Source: Chitinophaga pinensis (GTDB taxonomy: Bacteria; Bacteroidota; Bacteroidia; SXHM01). From it: 6,985 bases of DNA. The position numbers were made by a program, and so were the translations under genes. Positions 5,531 to 6,985 of this stretch are shown one piece after another. The notes under the pieces were generated by a model, which worked only from the letters and a program-made list of their open reading frames with translations, had not been told where the DNA came from and searched no databases. Within the stretch, counting starts at the first letter, position 1. Each line of letters opens with the position of its first letter. The stretch covers positions 1 through 6,985 of the forward strand of contig CAMDBK010000165.1 of NCBI GenBank assembly GCA_945889235.1, in the 5' to 3' direction.

Positions 5531-6577
5531 ATGAACTCAAACAATAATAAACCCATCATCATCTGGCTTTTGTGTGGCTGCTTTTTAATTGCAGCTATGG
5601 TTGTTATTGGCGGTATCACCCGCATGACAGGTTCAGGACTTTCCATCACGCAATGGAAATTAGTTACCGGAACTATTCCTCCGCTGAATGAAACACAATG
5701 GTTAAAAGAGTTTGACGAATACAAACTTTCACCACAGTTTCAGAAAATAAATTCGCATTTTGAGTTAACTGATTTTAAAAATATTTATTGGTGGGAATAT
5801 TTTCACCGGCTTGTTGGCAGAGCAATCGGTTTCGTTTTTATAATTCCGTTTGCATGGTTTATTGTGAAGGGGAAATTAGAAAGCAAATTTATTCTGAAAT
5901 TATTTGCAGTGTTTTTGTTGGGCGGTTTGCAGGGCTTTATAGGATGGTATATGGTAAAGAGCGGATTGGTGGATAACCCTTTTGTAGCTCATTACCGGTT
6001 GGGTTTGCACCTTGTTACAGCTTTTATTACCTATGGTTATACCTTGTGGCTCGCGCTGTCGCTGACCTCACCCCCGACCCCTCTCCTTGAAATAAGGCGA
6101 GGGGAGCGTTTTGTCCGCAATTTTTCAGTTATCATTTTGCTCACCGTTATTCTGCAACTTATTTATGGTGCATTTGTGGCCGGAACAAAAGCAGGTTTTA
6201 TTTATAACACGTTTCCCATGATGGGTGATAGTTTTATTCCGCCCAATATGGGAATACAAAATCCCGTATGGATTAATCTTTTCGAGAATATTGTCACCCT
6301 GCAATTCATTCACCGTAGCATTGCTTATCTGCTTTCGGTGATGGTAGTTATACTCTGGATTTATTCACTCAGAAATAAACTGAGTACAGTGTTACACAAA
6401 GCCATTCAGCTGATGATGCTTATTGTTTTATTTCAGGTGGTGCTGGGTATCATCACTATTTTAAACCTTCACCTTAATCCTGTTTTCTTAGGTTCACTGC
6501 ATCAGTTTGGTGCGCTGCTAGTTTTTACGGTTGGGGTTTATCTTGTTTCGCTGACAAGAAACTTTAGATTAAATTAA
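5531..6577 (+). CDS. ctaA: Heme A synthase (CtaA/COX15 family)
   Basis: The 348-residue inner-membrane protein oxidises the C8 methyl of heme O to a formyl group, making heme A for aa3/caa3-type cytochrome oxidase. Helix 1 (about 9-27) runs into GGITRMTGSGLSITQWK (27-43). A long external loop follows, without the Cys pair of the Bacillus type, so it is the COX15-like class. The four heme-ligand histidines are present: His92 in EYFHRLVGR, His160 in LGLHL, His261 in FIHRS and His324 in LHQFGA. AGTKAGFIYNTFPMMG and the final VLGIITIL...VFLGSLHQFG segments also fit. The ATG at 5531 places helix 1 directly at the N-terminus. Residues 179-193 (TSPPTPLLEIRRGER) are encoded by a copy of the dispersed palindromic repeat, in the loop between helices 4 and 5, on the cytoplasmic side. 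All heme ligands and helices remain, so the gene is probably functional. No other oxidase gene is adjacent. Confidence 0.95.
   Translation: MNSNNNKPIIIWLLCGCFLIAAMVVIGGITRMTGSGLSITQWKLVTGTIPPLNETQWLKEFDEYKLSPQFQKINSHFELTDFKNIYWWEYFHRLVGRAIGFVFIIPFAWFIVKGKLESKFILKLFAVFLLGGLQGFIGWYMVKSGLVDNPFVAHYRLGLHLVTAFITYGYTLWLALSLTSPPTPLLEIRRGERFVRNFSVIILLTVILQLIYGAFVAGTKAGFIYNTFPMMGDSFIPPNMGIQNPVWINLFENIVTLQFIHRSIAYLLSVMVVILWIYSLRNKLSTVLHKAIQLMMLIVLFQVVLGIITILNLHLNPVFLGSLHQFGALLVFTVGVYLVSLTRNFRLN
6066..6108. repeat. GC-rich palindromic repeat copy inside ctaA
   Basis: CCTCACCCCCGACCCCTCTCC (split here as CCTCACCCCCGA and CCCCTCTCC) matches 3933-3953 at all but one base, and the right end has the same GAGGGGAGC as 3960-3968. 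The hairpin is CCCCTCTCCTT (6078-6088) against AAGGCGAGGGG (6094-6104), one mismatch, loop GAAAT. It is read through in frame as residues 179-193 of CtaA. Confidence 0.88.
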
Positions 6578-6586
6578 TAGTATTCA

Positions 6587-6985
6587 TCAGTGAACTACCA
6601 TTAGTTTGCCGTTTGTTGAAACAGTTTCAGACTGAATAGAGAAAAAATAACAACCTGTTGTCAGATGTTCAACATTCCATGGAAAGGTAAGTCTTCCGCT
6701 GCCGGCCATATTCAACTGCTGCGAATAAATAACTGTTTGTCCCATTACATCATAAACGTTCAGCGTGTATTTTCCTTTCGTTGCATTTTCTATATTAAAA
6801 TATACGGTTGAAGAAGCAGGATTTGGAAATACAATAGCTGAAGTTTTTACAGGAGTTTCTTCTACTGCAGTTGACCTCATTTCTGGCGAGCAATAAATAG
6901 TAGCACCATTAACCCATGGAGAAGAAGCCGGGTAAAACTGTTCCCCGTTCTGAAGGAAAAAAGTTACTTCTGTAAGTTGTTGTGC
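6587..6985 (-). CDS. Secreted protein with C-terminal T9SS type A sorting domain (5'-truncated by window)
   Basis: The reading frame is open from the window edge at 6985 to the TGA at 6589-6587, giving the last 132 residues. The ATG at 6880 is internal. The C-terminal ~80 residues are a type IX secretion sorting domain: VFPNPASSTVYF (52-63, the PNP motif), YTLNVYDVMGQTV (73-85), a strand near GSGRLTFPWNVEHL (95-108), TTGCYFFSI (109-117) and the last basic-hydrophobic strand NGKLMVVH. Such domains direct export through the outer membrane and are then cleaved, so the mature protein is secreted or surface-bound. The visible upstream part (AQQLTEVTFFLQNGEQFYPA and a Cys-containing segment) is not recognised, so the cargo function is unknown. 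It converges on ctaA with only 9 bp between stops. Confidence 0.85.
   Translation of the reverse strand, partial: AQQLTEVTFFLQNGEQFYPASSPWVNGATIYCSPEMRSTAVEETPVKTSAIVFPNPASSTVYFNIENATKGKYTLNVYDVMGQTVIYSQQLNMAGSGRLTFPWNVEHLTTGCYFFSIQSETVSTNGKLMVVH

Overview
The window reads as ordinary chromosomal DNA from a member of the Bacteroidota. Several signs agree: two stretches encode type IX secretion (T9SS) type A sorting-domain sequence, there is an outer-membrane beta-barrel gene of the PorT-like class, TAnnTTTG (-7) promoter boxes stand 13-17 bp before two start codons, and Shine-Dalgarno sites are absent. The coding sequence is moderately AT-rich. The genus cannot be determined from this sequence.

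Layout. The left edge holds the C-terminal half of an ADP-heptose-pathway adenylyltransferase (RfaE2 type, + strand). It converges on a three-gene minus-strand cluster that runs 2579 to 280: an outer-membrane beta-barrel protein, a UbiX-type flavin prenyltransferase overlapping it by 4 bp (ATGA), and a lipoprotein with a TolB-like beta-propeller 9 bp further on. Tight spacing suggests one transcript started by a TACTTTTG box at 2665-2672. Divergently, the + strand carries an MFS exporter, a complete phosphoglycerate kinase, a broken 3' piece of a T9SS cargo gene, and a complete heme A synthase (CtaA/COX15). The right edge is the C-terminal part of a secreted T9SS substrate on the minus strand, converging on ctaA.

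The genes are mostly housekeeping or envelope functions with no common pathway: LPS core precursor, prenyl-FMN cofactor, glycolysis, heme A for an aa3/caa3-type terminal oxidase, and surface secretion. I see no previously undescribed system. What stands out is dispersed palindromic repeat DNA. Three of the gaps carry a REP-like or GC-rich hairpin pair (2593-2654, 3931-4038, 5451-5508), and a further copy (6066-6108) sits in frame inside ctaA and is translated as a 15-residue cytoplasmic-loop insert. One repeat also seems to supply the -33 box of the pgk promoter, and another lies in the predicted 5' leader of the minus-strand operon. The 264-bp gap 5267-5530 holds the T9SS remnant plus a repeat pair.
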